From contig NZ_JASAOF010000002.1 of assembly GCF_029952525.1 (NCBI RefSeq), positions 496,001-560,000 of the forward strand: DNA of 64,000 nt. The letters run 5' to 3'. This DNA is from Saccharopolyspora ipomoeae. Lineage in GTDB: Bacteria > Actinomycetota > Actinomycetes > Mycobacteriales > Pseudonocardiaceae. Numbering within the stretch: position 1 is the stretch's first letter; each line of letters starts with the position of its first letter. Positions 44,609 through 52,349 of this stretch are shown piece by piece. The position numbers and the translations under genes were made by a program. The notes beneath the pieces are model-generated. The model was not told where the DNA came from, ran no database searches, and saw nothing but the letters and a program-made list of their open reading frames with translations.

Positions 44609-44691
44609 GTCGAGTGTCGAACCTCCAGCGCGCTGGAGGTCAAGATCAGAGCCGGTGGTGATCGGGGGCCAAGCGGTTGTCAACACTCGAC
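44609..44691. promoter_or_regulatory. 20-bp perfect palindrome within flanking 9-bp inverted repeats
   Basis: ACCTCCAGCGCGCTGGAGGT (44621-44640) has no loop. On the minus strand it sits directly after CTTG, giving a TTGACC -35 box and long spacer as in MerR/SoxR-type promoters. Flanks GTCGAGTGT (44609-44617) and ACACTCGAC (44683-44691) are inverted to each other. The minus-strand direction runs into the methyltransferase end and no gene there fits, so a target gene may have been lost. A terminator role is less likely without a loop. Confidence 0.45.
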
Positions 44692-44693
44692 AG

Positions 44694-45362
44694 TTATGGT
44701 TCGTCGCGGCGGACGATCTCGGTGATCCAGGTCGGCGCGTACGGGGAGGTGCAGCCCTTCGACGTCGGGTAGTCCTCCAGGACTCGGAGGCGTTCGCCGA
44801 TGTCGAGGGCGCGGGCGCGGTGGTCGGGGTGAGCGATGCCGATCTGGGCGAGGCAGGTGTTCATCTGCCACTGGAGGCGTTCCGGGGCGTCCTTCATCTC
44901 GGCTTCGATCGTGTCGAGCAGACCGGACAGGTCCAGGCCGTCGGGCCTCTTCACCACTCGCTCGGCGGTGAGCGCCCAACCCGCGGCGGCGACCACCGGA
45001 TCGGGGTCGTCGAGCCAGGTCAAGCGCAGGTCCTCGACGTGCGGGTTCTTCTTCACCGCGTAGCTGATGAGCCAATCCTGCGCCTTGACGCTGCCGGCCT
45101 GGCGCAGCATCGCGTCCAGCTCGTCGCGCTCGAAGGACTTCGGACGGCAGATCAGCAGGGCCAGGAGCTTGGCCGCGGTGTCGCCGGTGGCCCACAACCG
45201 GAGGGCCAGGTCGTGCTGGGTCTTGAGGCGCTTGGCGATCGCGCGCAGCTCGGAGAGGTTCACGCCGTGGTCGTCCCCGTGCCGGGCGTTGACCTCGCGC
45301 CGCTTCGGGTCGTCGAGCCCCGCCAGCTCCGCCATCAGCTCGTCGAGCGTCGTCCCGGCCAT
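44694..45362 (-). CDS. DNA alkylation-repair (AlkD/AlkC-like HEAT-repeat) protein
   Basis: 222 residues, all helical. HEAT-like pairs resemble bacterial AlkD: GVNLSELRAIAKRLKTQHDL, ALRLWATGDTAAKLLALLI, WLISYAVKKNPHVEDL, WLDDPDPVVAAAGWAL. AlkD-type glycosylases remove N3- and N7-alkylpurines without base flipping. The Asp and Trp residues of the AlkD active-site groove have likely counterparts (W in ATGDTAA context, D in DDPDPV), but I cannot assign them firmly. ATG 45362 with GGAGG five bases upstream. Single gene. Confidence 0.75.
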   Translation of the reverse strand: MAGTTLDELMAELAGLDDPKRREVNARHGDDHGVNLSELRAIAKRLKTQHDLALRLWATGDTAAKLLALLICRPKSFERDELDAMLRQAGSVKAQDWLISYAVKKNPHVEDLRLTWLDDPDPVVAAAGWALTAERVVKRPDGLDLSGLLDTIEAEMKDAPERLQWQMNTCLAQIGIAHPDHRARALDIGERLRVLEDYPTSKGCTSPYAPTWITEIVRRDEP

Positions 45363-45453
45363 GCGCGCCTCCACCTCCGATGCCGTCCGTTCCTCACCCT
45401 AGTGGCGATTCGTGGGCTGGCCTGCTGGCCCGTCCTCGTGGGAGCGTCCCGGG

Positions 45454-45913
45454 ATGTCTCTGGACACGACTCAGCCGAGTGCCGCCCGCGCCTACGACTA
45501 CTTCCCGGGCGGGCACAGCAACTTCGCCGCCGACCGGGAGTTCGCCGAGCAGGTCAAGGCCATCGCTCCGAGCGTGCCGAACATGACCAGGCTGAACCGC
45601 AACTTCCTGCGCCGCGTCGTGCAGCACTGCCTCGACCAGGGCGTCCGGCAGTTCCTCGACCTGGGATCGGGCATCCCCACCGCCGGCAACACACGCACCA
45701 GATCGCCGAGGGCGCCGACGCGCGCGCGGCCTACGCCGACGCCGGCGAGCCGGTCTACCCGCGCGATCACGCCGAGATCCTGCCCTGGTTCGAGGGCCTG
45801 ACGCTCGTCGAACCCGGCCTGGTCACCTACCCGAGTGGCGCAGCGACGACCCCTCGGAGGCCTCCGACGTCGCCGCTCCCCTCGGCTACGGCGCCGTCGC
45901 CCGCATCCCCTGA
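45454..45913 (+). pseudogene. DUF574 SAM methyltransferase pseudogene
   Basis: All three forward frames are needed to read it. Frame 1 (from ATG 45454) gives TQPSAARAYDYFPGGHSNFAADRE and on to DLGSGIPTAGN; quoted pieces are continuous in the DNA. A small indel near 45692 moves to HQIAEGADARAAYADAGEP and FEGLTLVEPGLVTYP. Another lost base near 45832 moves to EWRSDDPSEASDV and AAPLGYGAVARIP, ending at TGA 45911-45913. Compared with the intact copies, about 140 codons of the middle SAM domain are missing. So it has a large deletion and two frameshifts and cannot be functional. Confidence 0.9.
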
Positions 45914-45978
45914 TGCATCACACCCAGCCCGAGCTCTGACCCGACAACCCGCGCACTGTCAAAACCCGCAACGAACGT

Positions 45979-46029
45979 CGTGTCGAAAACCGCGGTTTTC
46001 GTCGCGTGAAAACCGGGGGTTTCGACACG
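45979..46029. repeat. Palindromic array, family R24 (two units)
   Basis: CGTGTCGAAA at the left and TTTCGACACG at the right bracket two units with cores GAAAACCGCGGTTTTC and GAAAACCGGGGGTTTC separated by GTCGCGT. Lies between the methyltransferase pseudogene and the GH43-like gene. Same family as 4594-4732 and 61251-61324. Confidence 0.85.
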
Positions 46030-46203
46030 AGGAGAGGTCGTCGTGGTGTTGATCGCGTCCGGCAACGCGGCCGCCCTGCCCACGTCACCGACGTGGAATA
46101 CCGCCGGGTCTGACCGGTTTCACCCGTTCCACCGCTGTTGGCCCGGGTGATCACCGGCGTATACCGGGAGGAGGTTCCGGTTTCGGCGAGGTGGGGGTCG
46201 GCG

Positions 46204-47112
46204 ATGATCCGCTCGGTGATGGCGCTGCTCGTCGTGCTCCAGCTCGCCGCACCCGGCACGGCCTCCGGCGAGGAGTCGGTGTCGGCCGGGGAGTTCGTCC
46301 ACGTCTACGACCCGTCGGTCGGCGAGGACGAGCAGTGGTACTACAACGACCACACGCTGATCCGCGACGAGAGCACCGGTGTGTGGCACGTCTTCGCCAT
46401 CACCCACGCCGAACCGGCGAACCCGTTGGACGAGAAGCACTTCGGGCACGCCACCGCCCCCTCACCGCGCGGCCCGTGGACGAAGCAGCCCTTCGCGCTC
46501 ACCGCAGACCCGGAAGCCGGCGAGAGTCACATCTGGGCGCCCCACGTGGTGCTCGTCGACGGCGTCTACCACCTGTTCTACGCGGCGGGCACCCCGGACC
46601 ACGCGGCTTACCGCATGCACCTGGCGACCTCCACGGACCTGTGGCACTGGACGCGCAGCGACGCGAACCCGCTGTTCACCGACGGATTCGACGCCCGGGA
46701 CCCGATGGTCACCCGGGTCGGGCCGCTGTGGGTCCTGTACTACACGGCCACCAGCACGCCCGAGGGCGGCAACCACGAGGTCGCCTACCGGGTCAGCACG
46801 GACCTGCGGAACTGGAGCGGCAAGCACGTCGCCTTCGAGCACCCGCGCACGGGTGATGTCGGCGGGCCCACCGAATCCCCGTTCGTGGTGCGGCGTTCCG
46901 ACGGCTGGTACCTGTTCGTCTGCTGCGACTCCGGCTACCGGGACACCCGCGTGTACCGCAGCGCCAACCCCTTCCACTTCTCACCCGACTCCCAGGTCGG
47001 GCGGATCGACGCCCACGCCGCCGAGGTCATCACCGAACCCGACGGCACCACCGCCATCACCAGCGCGGGCTGGGGCCAGGGCGGACTGCACCTGGCACCG
47101 CTGCACTGGTGA
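46204..47112 (+). CDS. Secreted GH43-like glycoside hydrolase (five-bladed propeller)
   Basis: 302 residues. Signal peptide ([20 protein letters not shown]). The mature part has beta-propeller repeats with the GH43/GH62 style of motif: [20 protein letters not shown] (base Asp region), [40 protein letters not shown] (pKa-modulating Asp) and [20 protein letters not shown] (acid Glu). Probably trims arabinose or xylose side chains of plant polysaccharides. Might instead be an inactive sugar-binding propeller. ATG 46204 chosen for the signal peptide; the open frame upstream is not coding-like. Ends at a large palindrome. Confidence 0.8.
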   Translation: MIRSVMALLVVLQLAAPGTASGEESVSAGEFVHVYDPSVGEDEQWYYNDHTLIRDESTGVWHVFAITHAEPANPLDEKHFGHATAPSPRGPWTKQPFALTADPEAGESHIWAPHVVLVDGVYHLFYAAGTPDHAAYRMHLATSTDLWHWTRSDANPLFTDGFDARDPMVTRVGPLWVLYYTATSTPEGGNHEVAYRVSTDLRNWSGKHVAFEHPRTGDVGGPTESPFVVRRSDGWYLFVCCDSGYRDTRVYRSANPFHFSPDSQVGRIDAHAAEVITEPDGTTAITSAGWGQGGLHLAPLHW

Positions 47113-47134
47113 CGAACCGTCCCGTGGCCTTTTT

Positions 47135-47178
47135 TGGGGGGTGGGGGAAGTTTTCATGAAAACTTCCCCCACCCCCCA
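47135..47178. terminator. 44-bp perfect palindrome at a convergent gene end (family P44, copy 2)
   Basis: Symmetric about CATG at 47155-47158, reading GGGGGGTGGGGGAAGTTTTC on the left and its exact complement on the right. The inner 34 bp are almost the sequence at 32850-32883. A T-run (CCTTTTTT) precedes it. Lies between the GH43-like gene and the convergent reductase gene. Confidence 0.85.
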
Positions 47179-47186
47179 CCACGTCG

Positions 47187-47230
47187 CCGATTTCAATGGA
47201 AATCGGGGACCCGACTTCCATTGAAATCGG
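47187..47230. terminator. Second hairpin between the convergent genes
   Basis: Arms CCGATTTCAATGGAAATCGG (47187-47206) and 47211-47230 pair at 19 of 20 positions around GGAC. Each arm is itself nearly palindromic (GATTTC...GAAATC), so alternative folds are possible. Placed to terminate the minus-strand reductase transcript. Confidence 0.75.
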
Positions 47231-47248
47231 GTCACCCCTGGTCGGGGG

Positions 47249-48424
47249 TCACTTCGAGCTGATGACGTCGAAGGAGAGGCCCGCGTTGACCAGGCGCGGG
47301 ATGAGGTTGTCGCCCATCGCCGTGGCGGTGGTGACCTGACCCGCGGTGGTCGGGTTGTCGTCGAAGGCGAGGCACAGGGCCGATTCGGCGAGCATCTTGG
47401 AGGTCTCGCCGTAGCCGGGGTCGCCGCCGCTGACGCGGGTGTGCACGGTGCGGCCGCCGGCCTCGCCGATGAAGTCCACGGTGAACCAGGAGCGGGCGCG
47501 GCGCTGCGGCGAAGGACCTTCGCCCTGCGGGAGGCGCGAGGCGATCAGGCGTCGCAGCGGCGCGATCTGCGCCGCGCCGAACAGGGCTCCGAGCCCGAGA
47601 CCCGCGACGGCGATCGTGGCCGGGTTCTTCACGCCCGCGAAGTGCGAGTAGGTGAACTTCGGGCCGTAGTCGGCGCGCGCGGCCGCGGAGCGCTGCACGA
47701 CGAACGGGTCGATCGTGGGCAGCGGGACCAGCCAGAACCCCAGGTCGGCGTCGCGTCGCGGCTTGTCCGACCGGGCCCGCGCGCGGCGTCCCTCCGGTCG
47801 CGGCTCGACGCGCTTGCGCTCGATCATGGCCTGGCGCATCTGCTTGGCCCGCGCGAACTGCCCGAGCGCGGAGTGGAAGGTGCCACCGGACAGCGTCGCG
47901 TTGCTGCGCACCACCCCGCGCACGGTCACCGGCACGTCGTCGGGCAGCTGCCCGACGGTGAACAGCGCGCCCAGGTCGTGCGGGATGGAGTCGAACCCGC
48001 AGGCGTGCACGAGCCGCGCCCCGGTCTTCTCGGCCGTGGCGTGGTGGGCCAGGTACATCCGGTCGACGAACTCGGGTTCCCCGGTGAGGTCGACGTAGTC
48101 GGTGCCGGCGGAGGCGCAGGCGGCGACCAGCGGTTCACCGTGCTCCAGGTACGGCCCGACGGTCGTGATCACGACCCGCGCCGACTCGGCGACCTCGCGC
48201 AACGAGTCCGCATCGGACGCGTCGGCCACCAGCAGTCCGGGCTCGACGGCGTCCGGGTGGGCCCCGGTGAGCCGGTCGCGCACGGCCCGCAGCTTGCCTT
48301 CGCTGCGCCCGACCAGCGCCCACCTCGCCCCCGCCGGCAGGTTCCGCACCAGGTACTCCGCGGTCAGACCACCGGTGAATCCGGTGGCACCGAACAGGAC
48401 GATGTCGTAGGCGCGCTCGGTCAT
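47249..48424 (-). CDS. Saccharopine-dehydrogenase-like reductase (trans-acting enoyl reductase family)
   Basis: 391 residues. NAD(P) Rossmann start DIVLFGATGFTGGLTAEYL, then WALVGRSEGKLRAV, VITTVGPYLEHGEPLVAAC, GTDYVDLTGE and ACGFDSIPHDLGA, the pattern of mycobacterial Rv2449c/Rv2953-type proteins. Rv2953 reduces enoyl intermediates of phthiocerol/phenolphthiocerol lipids in trans; whether this one acts on lipids is unknown. ATG 48424 with GGAGGAG upstream. Single gene, divergent from the IclR regulator. Confidence 0.85.
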   Translation of the reverse strand: MTERAYDIVLFGATGFTGGLTAEYLVRNLPAGARWALVGRSEGKLRAVRDRLTGAHPDAVEPGLLVADASDADSLREVAESARVVITTVGPYLEHGEPLVAACASAGTDYVDLTGEPEFVDRMYLAHHATAEKTGARLVHACGFDSIPHDLGALFTVGQLPDDVPVTVRGVVRSNATLSGGTFHSALGQFARAKQMRQAMIERKRVEPRPEGRRARARSDKPRRDADLGFWLVPLPTIDPFVVQRSAAARADYGPKFTYSHFAGVKNPATIAVAGLGLGALFGAAQIAPLRRLIASRLPQGEGPSPQRRARSWFTVDFIGEAGGRTVHTRVSGGDPGYGETSKMLAESALCLAFDDNPTTAGQVTTATAMGDNLIPRLVNAGLSFDVISSK

Positions 48425-48586
48425 GGGCTCCTCCGGGTCGAGCGACGATCAGACTGCACCGCCTGATCCTGCCGGATGATCCCCGCTCCTCGCTCCCCCG
48501 AGGCCACCTCGGACGATCTTGCGCTGACACCCCCGGCGACCAGCGTGGCGGCGCCCTGCTCGGGCGCGTGTGCGAGGATTCCCGGC

Positions 48587-49381
48587 GTGAGTGAGTCGTC
48601 GAATCCGAGCAGGACCGGAGCGCAGGCCGTCGAACGGGCACTGACCGTGCTGCGCGCCATCGAGGACAGCGAAGACCCTCTCGGCGTCACCGAGCTGGCC
48701 CGCCAGACCGGGCTCACCCTCAGCACGGCCCACCGCCTGGCCCGGACCCTCACCTACAGCGGCCTGCTCGCCCAGGACCCGATCACCGAGCGCTACCAGC
48801 TCGGGCCGACGCTGGTCGCCCTCGGCGAGAAGGCAGCGGCGCGACTGGGCTACGACCAGGCGCTGCCGATGCTGCGCGAGCTGTCCGCGGCCACCGGCGA
48901 GTCGATCAACCTGGGCATCCGGACCGGCAACGACGTCCACGTCGCGCTGCACGTGCCCTCGCCGCAACCGCTGCGCTTCGACCAGCCCTCCGGGACGACG
49001 GTGCCGCTGCACGTGTCGGCGATGGGCAAGTGCCTGCTGGCCTTCGTCGGCGAGATCGAGGAGCAGGTCGACAGCCTCGGCGACCTCACCCGCGTCACCG
49101 AACGCACGATCACCCAGCGCACCAAGCTCAAGGACGAGCTGGAGCTCGTGCGCGAACGCGGCTGGGCCCTCAACGACGAGGAGCGCAATCCCGGCGTCCG
49201 CGCGATCGCCGTCCCGGTGCTGCGCGACGGCACGGCCGTGGCCGCCATCGCCGTCCAGGGGCCCACGATCCGCCTCACCGAGGATCGCCTCGACGCCATC
49301 GCCGAGCAGATCCGCAACACCGCCCGCCGGGTCGCCCCGGGCCTCGGCCGCCGGGTCCTCGACCAGGGCGAGGACGAGTAG
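48587..49381 (+). CDS. IclR-family transcriptional regulator
   Basis: 264 residues from GTG 48587. N-terminal winged helix: GAQAVERALTVLRAIEDSED, LGVTELARQTGLTLSTAHRLARTL in two pieces, YQLGPTLVALG. C-terminal GAF-like effector domain: ESINLGIRTGNDVHVALHVP, LHVSAMGKCLLAF, RERGWALNDEERNPGVRAIAVPV quoted in part. GAGGAT at 48574-48579 lies seven bases before the GTG, so a leaderless mRNA is likely. Divergent from the reductase gene, a possible target; otherwise unknown. Confidence 0.88.
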   Translation: MSESSNPSRTGAQAVERALTVLRAIEDSEDPLGVTELARQTGLTLSTAHRLARTLTYSGLLAQDPITERYQLGPTLVALGEKAAARLGYDQALPMLRELSAATGESINLGIRTGNDVHVALHVPSPQPLRFDQPSGTTVPLHVSAMGKCLLAFVGEIEEQVDSLGDLTRVTERTITQRTKLKDELELVRERGWALNDEERNPGVRAIAVPVLRDGTAVAAIAVQGPTIRLTEDRLDAIAEQIRNTARRVAPGLGRRVLDQGEDE

Positions 49382-49479
49382 CGGGCGACCCGCACTTTCA
49401 CCCCGTCGGAGCACACCGCGCCGAGTCGTCCCTTGCGTAGCATCGTCGCCCGCACCGGTGCTCTCGGAGGGAGAAGGTC

Positions 49480-50268
49480 TTGGGGTCGTCGTCGCACGAG
49501 GTGGACGTCTCGTTGCCGAACCCGGCGCGGATCTACGACTACGGCCTGGGCGGGCACCACAACTTCGCCGCCGACCGGGAAGCCTTCCACCAGCTGCTGG
49601 AGGTCGACCCCGACTCCCGGACCGTGGTGCGCTCCAACCGGGCTTTCCTGCGTCGTGCGGTGCGGTTCTGCCTGGACCGGGGCATCACCCGGTTCCTCGA
49701 CCTCGGGTCGGGGGTGCCGACCGTGGGCAACGTGCACGAGGCCGCGCACGAGATGAACCCGCGGGCTCGCGTGGTCTACGTGGACAACGAGCCGGTCGCG
49801 GCCGCGCAGACCCGCCGGCTGCTGCAGGACCAGCCGAACACCGCGATCATCGAGGCGGACCTGCGCGACCCCGATGCCGTGCTCACCGCTCCGGCGACGG
49901 CGGAGCTGCTGGACTTCTCGGAACCCGTCGCGCTCGTCATGGCCTCGGTGCTGCACTGGGTCGGCGACGACGTCGCGGACCTGCTCGACCGGTACCGGCG
50001 AGTGCTCGTGCCCGGCAGCGCGCTGGTGATCAGCCACCTCACCGACGAGGACCTGCCGGAGCAGATGCGCCGGGTCGAGGCGATCTTCGACGAGACCAGC
50101 GCCCCGGTCACCTACCGGCCGCGCTCCCGGGCCGCTGAGCTGTTCACCGGCTTCGACATCGTCGAACCGGGCGCCGTGTACTGCTCGGAGTGGCGGGCGG
50201 AGCCGCACGAGAGGCTCGCCGAACCCGAGCGCTCCAAGATCTGGGCGGCGGTCGGGATCAAGTCCTGA
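49480..50268 (+). CDS. DUF574 SAM-dependent methyltransferase, copy 2
   Basis: 262 residues, TTG 49480 with GGAGGGAGAAGG upstream. Same layout as the 43754 copy: NPARIYDYGLGGHHNFAADR, FLDLGSGVPTVGNVHEAAH, VVYVDNEPVAAAQTRRLL, VMASVLHWVGDD, FDIVEPGAVYCSEW. Roughly half of the visible motif positions are shared with copy 1, so these are old paralogues, not a recent duplication. Substrate unknown. Monocistronic. Confidence 0.88.
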   Translation: MGSSSHEVDVSLPNPARIYDYGLGGHHNFAADREAFHQLLEVDPDSRTVVRSNRAFLRRAVRFCLDRGITRFLDLGSGVPTVGNVHEAAHEMNPRARVVYVDNEPVAAAQTRRLLQDQPNTAIIEADLRDPDAVLTAPATAELLDFSEPVALVMASVLHWVGDDVADLLDRYRRVLVPGSALVISHLTDEDLPEQMRRVEAIFDETSAPVTYRPRSRAAELFTGFDIVEPGAVYCSEWRAEPHERLAEPERSKIWAAVGIKS

Positions 50269-50319
50269 CCAGGTCCCCCTCGGGCGTTCCGCTGCGGACG
50301 CGTCGCGGTCGGACCGGGC

Positions 50320-50673
50320 TCACCTGCGCGCCGCCTGCTTGGCGGGTTCGGGGAACGGCCACCAGCTCAACGCCTGGCGTCCCTTCGCGGTGAGCACCAC
50401 GCGGTGGCCGCGCGGGGCGAACAGGTTGCTGCGGGTGTCGATGTCGATCAGGTCGGCGACCCACAGGTCGTGCAGCGCCGCGCCCAGGGCAGCGGTCATC
50501 GGGTTGGCCGCGCCCGCCGCCCAGTCGTAGCCGACCGGCCGGTCGTAGAGACCGTTGTGATAGCAGATCATCCCGCGCTGCACCGATTCCAGCGCGGTGT
50601 AGCGGAGACCGGCGGGCGTGTTGCGGAACGTGACCGCGTCCTTGGCGCTGCGGGTCCTCGTTTCCTCCCGCAT
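50320..50673 (-). CDS. Hypothetical protein, 117 aa, winged-helix-like
   Basis: Starts MREETRTRSAKDAVTFRNT. The second half has alternating helices and a short wing-like turn (DLIDIDTRSNLFAPRGHRVVL, followed by TAKGRQALSWW), reminiscent of small winged-helix proteins such as MarR/PadR-like domains with a LTxxGR turn. Could be a DNA-binding protein; not assigned. ATG 50673 has GGAGGCAG upstream. Convergent with DUF574 copy 2. Confidence 0.55.
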   Translation of the reverse strand: MREETRTRSAKDAVTFRNTPAGLRYTALESVQRGMICYHNGLYDRPVGYDWAAGAANPMTAALGAALHDLWVADLIDIDTRSNLFAPRGHRVVLTAKGRQALSWWPFPEPAKQAARR

Positions 50674-51074
50674 GGGTTCTGCCTCCTTCCGTCGTCGGAC
50701 TGCGGTCGCACAGAATGTCGGTCCCCGGCGCGGCGTTCAAGACTCCGGGAACCGACGGATCGCCCGTCCGGCACGAGCGGTATCGCGGTGCGGACGAACG
50801 GCACTTCCCCCTTCTCGAATTGCGGTTCGGATCGGCGGAGAACGCCCTCGGGAAATGCCCACCGGTAGGGATCCGGCCTGAGCGGTAGCTTTCCGCGCGG
50901 GAGCGGTGCGCATGACCGGCTCAGCGGAAGATCCTTCCGGAGAAGGGTTTCCGGTGCTTAGACTCGTCTGCCACCGCAGGAATTCCAAACGGGTCATCCA
51001 CCCGCTTCATCGACGAATCCCCCGGGACCGCGAGCAGCTCGATGGCCCGAATCCTCCTCCTGAATGGTGCCCGC
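50674..51074. other. Divergent upstream region of the MntP-like gene
   Basis: About 400 bp with no clear gene. A TAGACT hexamer at 50959-50964 could be a -10 box, giving ~100 bases of leader. yybP-ykoY manganese riboswitches often precede mntP genes, but I could not find the conserved loop pattern by eye. Confidence 0.45.
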
Positions 51075-51611
51075 ATGTTCGAGATCATCGCCCTCGGTTT
51101 CTTCCTCAGCCTGGACAACTTCCGCTCGTCCATCGCGATCGGAACTATTCCGTTCAAGTTCCGGCGCGCGGTGCAGATCGCCGTCGTGTTCGGCATCTGG
51201 GACACCGTGGCTCCGCTGATCGGCGGGTTCGTCGGGCACTTCGTCGGGGAGTCGACGGGCGAGGTCGCCGACTACCTGGGGCCGGTGCTGCTGGGCGCCT
51301 ACGGCCTCTACCTGCTGATCGGGGCGATCCGCAATCCCGAGCCGGAGGAGATCGACCAGCCGTGGGTGACGCTGTTCGGGATGCCGCTGACGTTGAGCGT
51401 GGACAACCTGCTCGCGGGCACCGGGCTGGGGATCCTCGGCTTCTCCCCGGTGATGTCGGCGGTCACCTTCGGTGCCATCACCGCGGTCATGTCGCTGGCG
51501 GGGATGTGCATCGGGCGCTACGCGGCGCGCCTGATCCCCGTCCGGGCCGACCTGCTCAGCGGCATCTCGCTCGTCACCGCCGCGATCGTGCTGCCCTTCG
51601 TGACGTCCTGA
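51075..51611 (+). CDS. MntP-like manganese (cation) efflux protein
   Basis: 178 residues, six hydrophobic segments in two related halves, each with a conserved Ser/Asp pair: FFLSLDNFRSSIAIG and PLTLSVDNLLAGTGLG. This matches the MntP/DUF204 two-repeat exporter pattern (E. coli MntP has LAFGMSMDAFAASIG). Exports Mn2+ to avoid overload. Start uncertain: ATG 51075 aligns with family N-termini but lacks a clear ribosome site; ATG 51042 adds eleven residues. The long leader may carry regulation. Confidence 0.8.
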   Translation: MFEIIALGFFLSLDNFRSSIAIGTIPFKFRRAVQIAVVFGIWDTVAPLIGGFVGHFVGESTGEVADYLGPVLLGAYGLYLLIGAIRNPEPEEIDQPWVTLFGMPLTLSVDNLLAGTGLGILGFSPVMSAVTFGAITAVMSLAGMCIGRYAARLIPVRADLLSGISLVTAAIVLPFVTS

Positions 51612-51643
51612 CCCGGTCAGGCGCGGCGGTACCATCACCGCTG

Positions 51644-52288
51644 ATGGAGCTGTTCCCGCGTCCGCGCGCCGAGATCGCCCCGGGGGCGGTGCACGTCCCC
51701 GGGTGGCTGTCGCCGGAGTGGCAGCGGCGCCTGGTGCAGGCGTGCCGGGAGTGGGCCCGGCCGCCTGCGGGGCTGCGCTCGGCGCGGTTGCCCAGCGGTG
51801 GGCGGATGTCGGTGCGCACGGTGTGCCTGGGCTGGCACTGGTACCCGTACCGCTACTCCCGGACGGTCGACGACGGTGACGGTTCGCCGGTCAAGCCGCT
51901 GCCGGACTGGCTGGCGGACCTGGGCAGGCGGGCCGTCGCCGAGACGCTGCCCGAGGCCCGGCCCTACGACCCGGACATCGCGCTGGTGAACTTCTACGAC
52001 GCCGACGCGCGCATGGGCATGCACCAGGACCGCGACGAGCTCAGCCGCGGCCCGGTGGTGTCGCTGAGCCTGGGTGACGAGTGCGTGTTCCGCTTCGGCA
52101 ACACCGAGAACCGCAAGCAGCCCTACACCGACGTCGCCCTGCGCTCGGGCGATCTGTTCGTCTTCGGCGGCCCGTCGCGGATGGCCTACCACGGCGTGCC
52201 GAGAACCCTTCCCGGCAGCGCCGATCCGGATCTGGGCATGAGCGGCGGCCGGCTCAACATCACCCTGCGCGAATCCGGCATGTCCTGA
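51644..52288 (+). CDS. alkB: AlkB-family 2-oxoglutarate/Fe(II) DNA/RNA demethylase
   Basis: 214 residues, close to E. coli AlkB (216). Iron ligands H127 and D129 in GMHQDRDE and H183 in AYHGVPR; 2-oxoglutarate Arg203 and Arg209 in GGRLNITLRE. N-terminal PGAVHVPGWLSPEWQRRLV and the substrate-lid segment WHWYPYRYSR also match. Oxidatively removes 1-methyladenine and 3-methylcytosine. TACCAT at 51630-51635 lies eight bases before the ATG, suggesting a leaderless transcript. No ada gene nearby; the AlkD-like protein at 45 kb is the only other repair gene seen. Confidence 0.93.
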   Translation: MELFPRPRAEIAPGAVHVPGWLSPEWQRRLVQACREWARPPAGLRSARLPSGGRMSVRTVCLGWHWYPYRYSRTVDDGDGSPVKPLPDWLADLGRRAVAETLPEARPYDPDIALVNFYDADARMGMHQDRDELSRGPVVSLSLGDECVFRFGNTENRKQPYTDVALRSGDLFVFGGPSRMAYHGVPRTLPGSADPDLGMSGGRLNITLRESGMS

Positions 52289-52349
52289 CGCCGGGGGACC
52301 GAGCGCGTCGCATGTCTTCCCGGCCGAGCGCCGCCTCCGGGATCGAGCC

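Noticed and set aside
44655-46052. Long plus-strand frame opposite the AlkD-like gene
   Set aside because: Only its last part (after ~45692) is meaningful, as one piece of the DUF574 pseudogene; the rest is antisense shadow.
50950-51074. Possible yybP-ykoY manganese riboswitch before the MntP-like gene
   Set aside because: I could not find the conserved loop sequences; needs a covariance-model search to decide.
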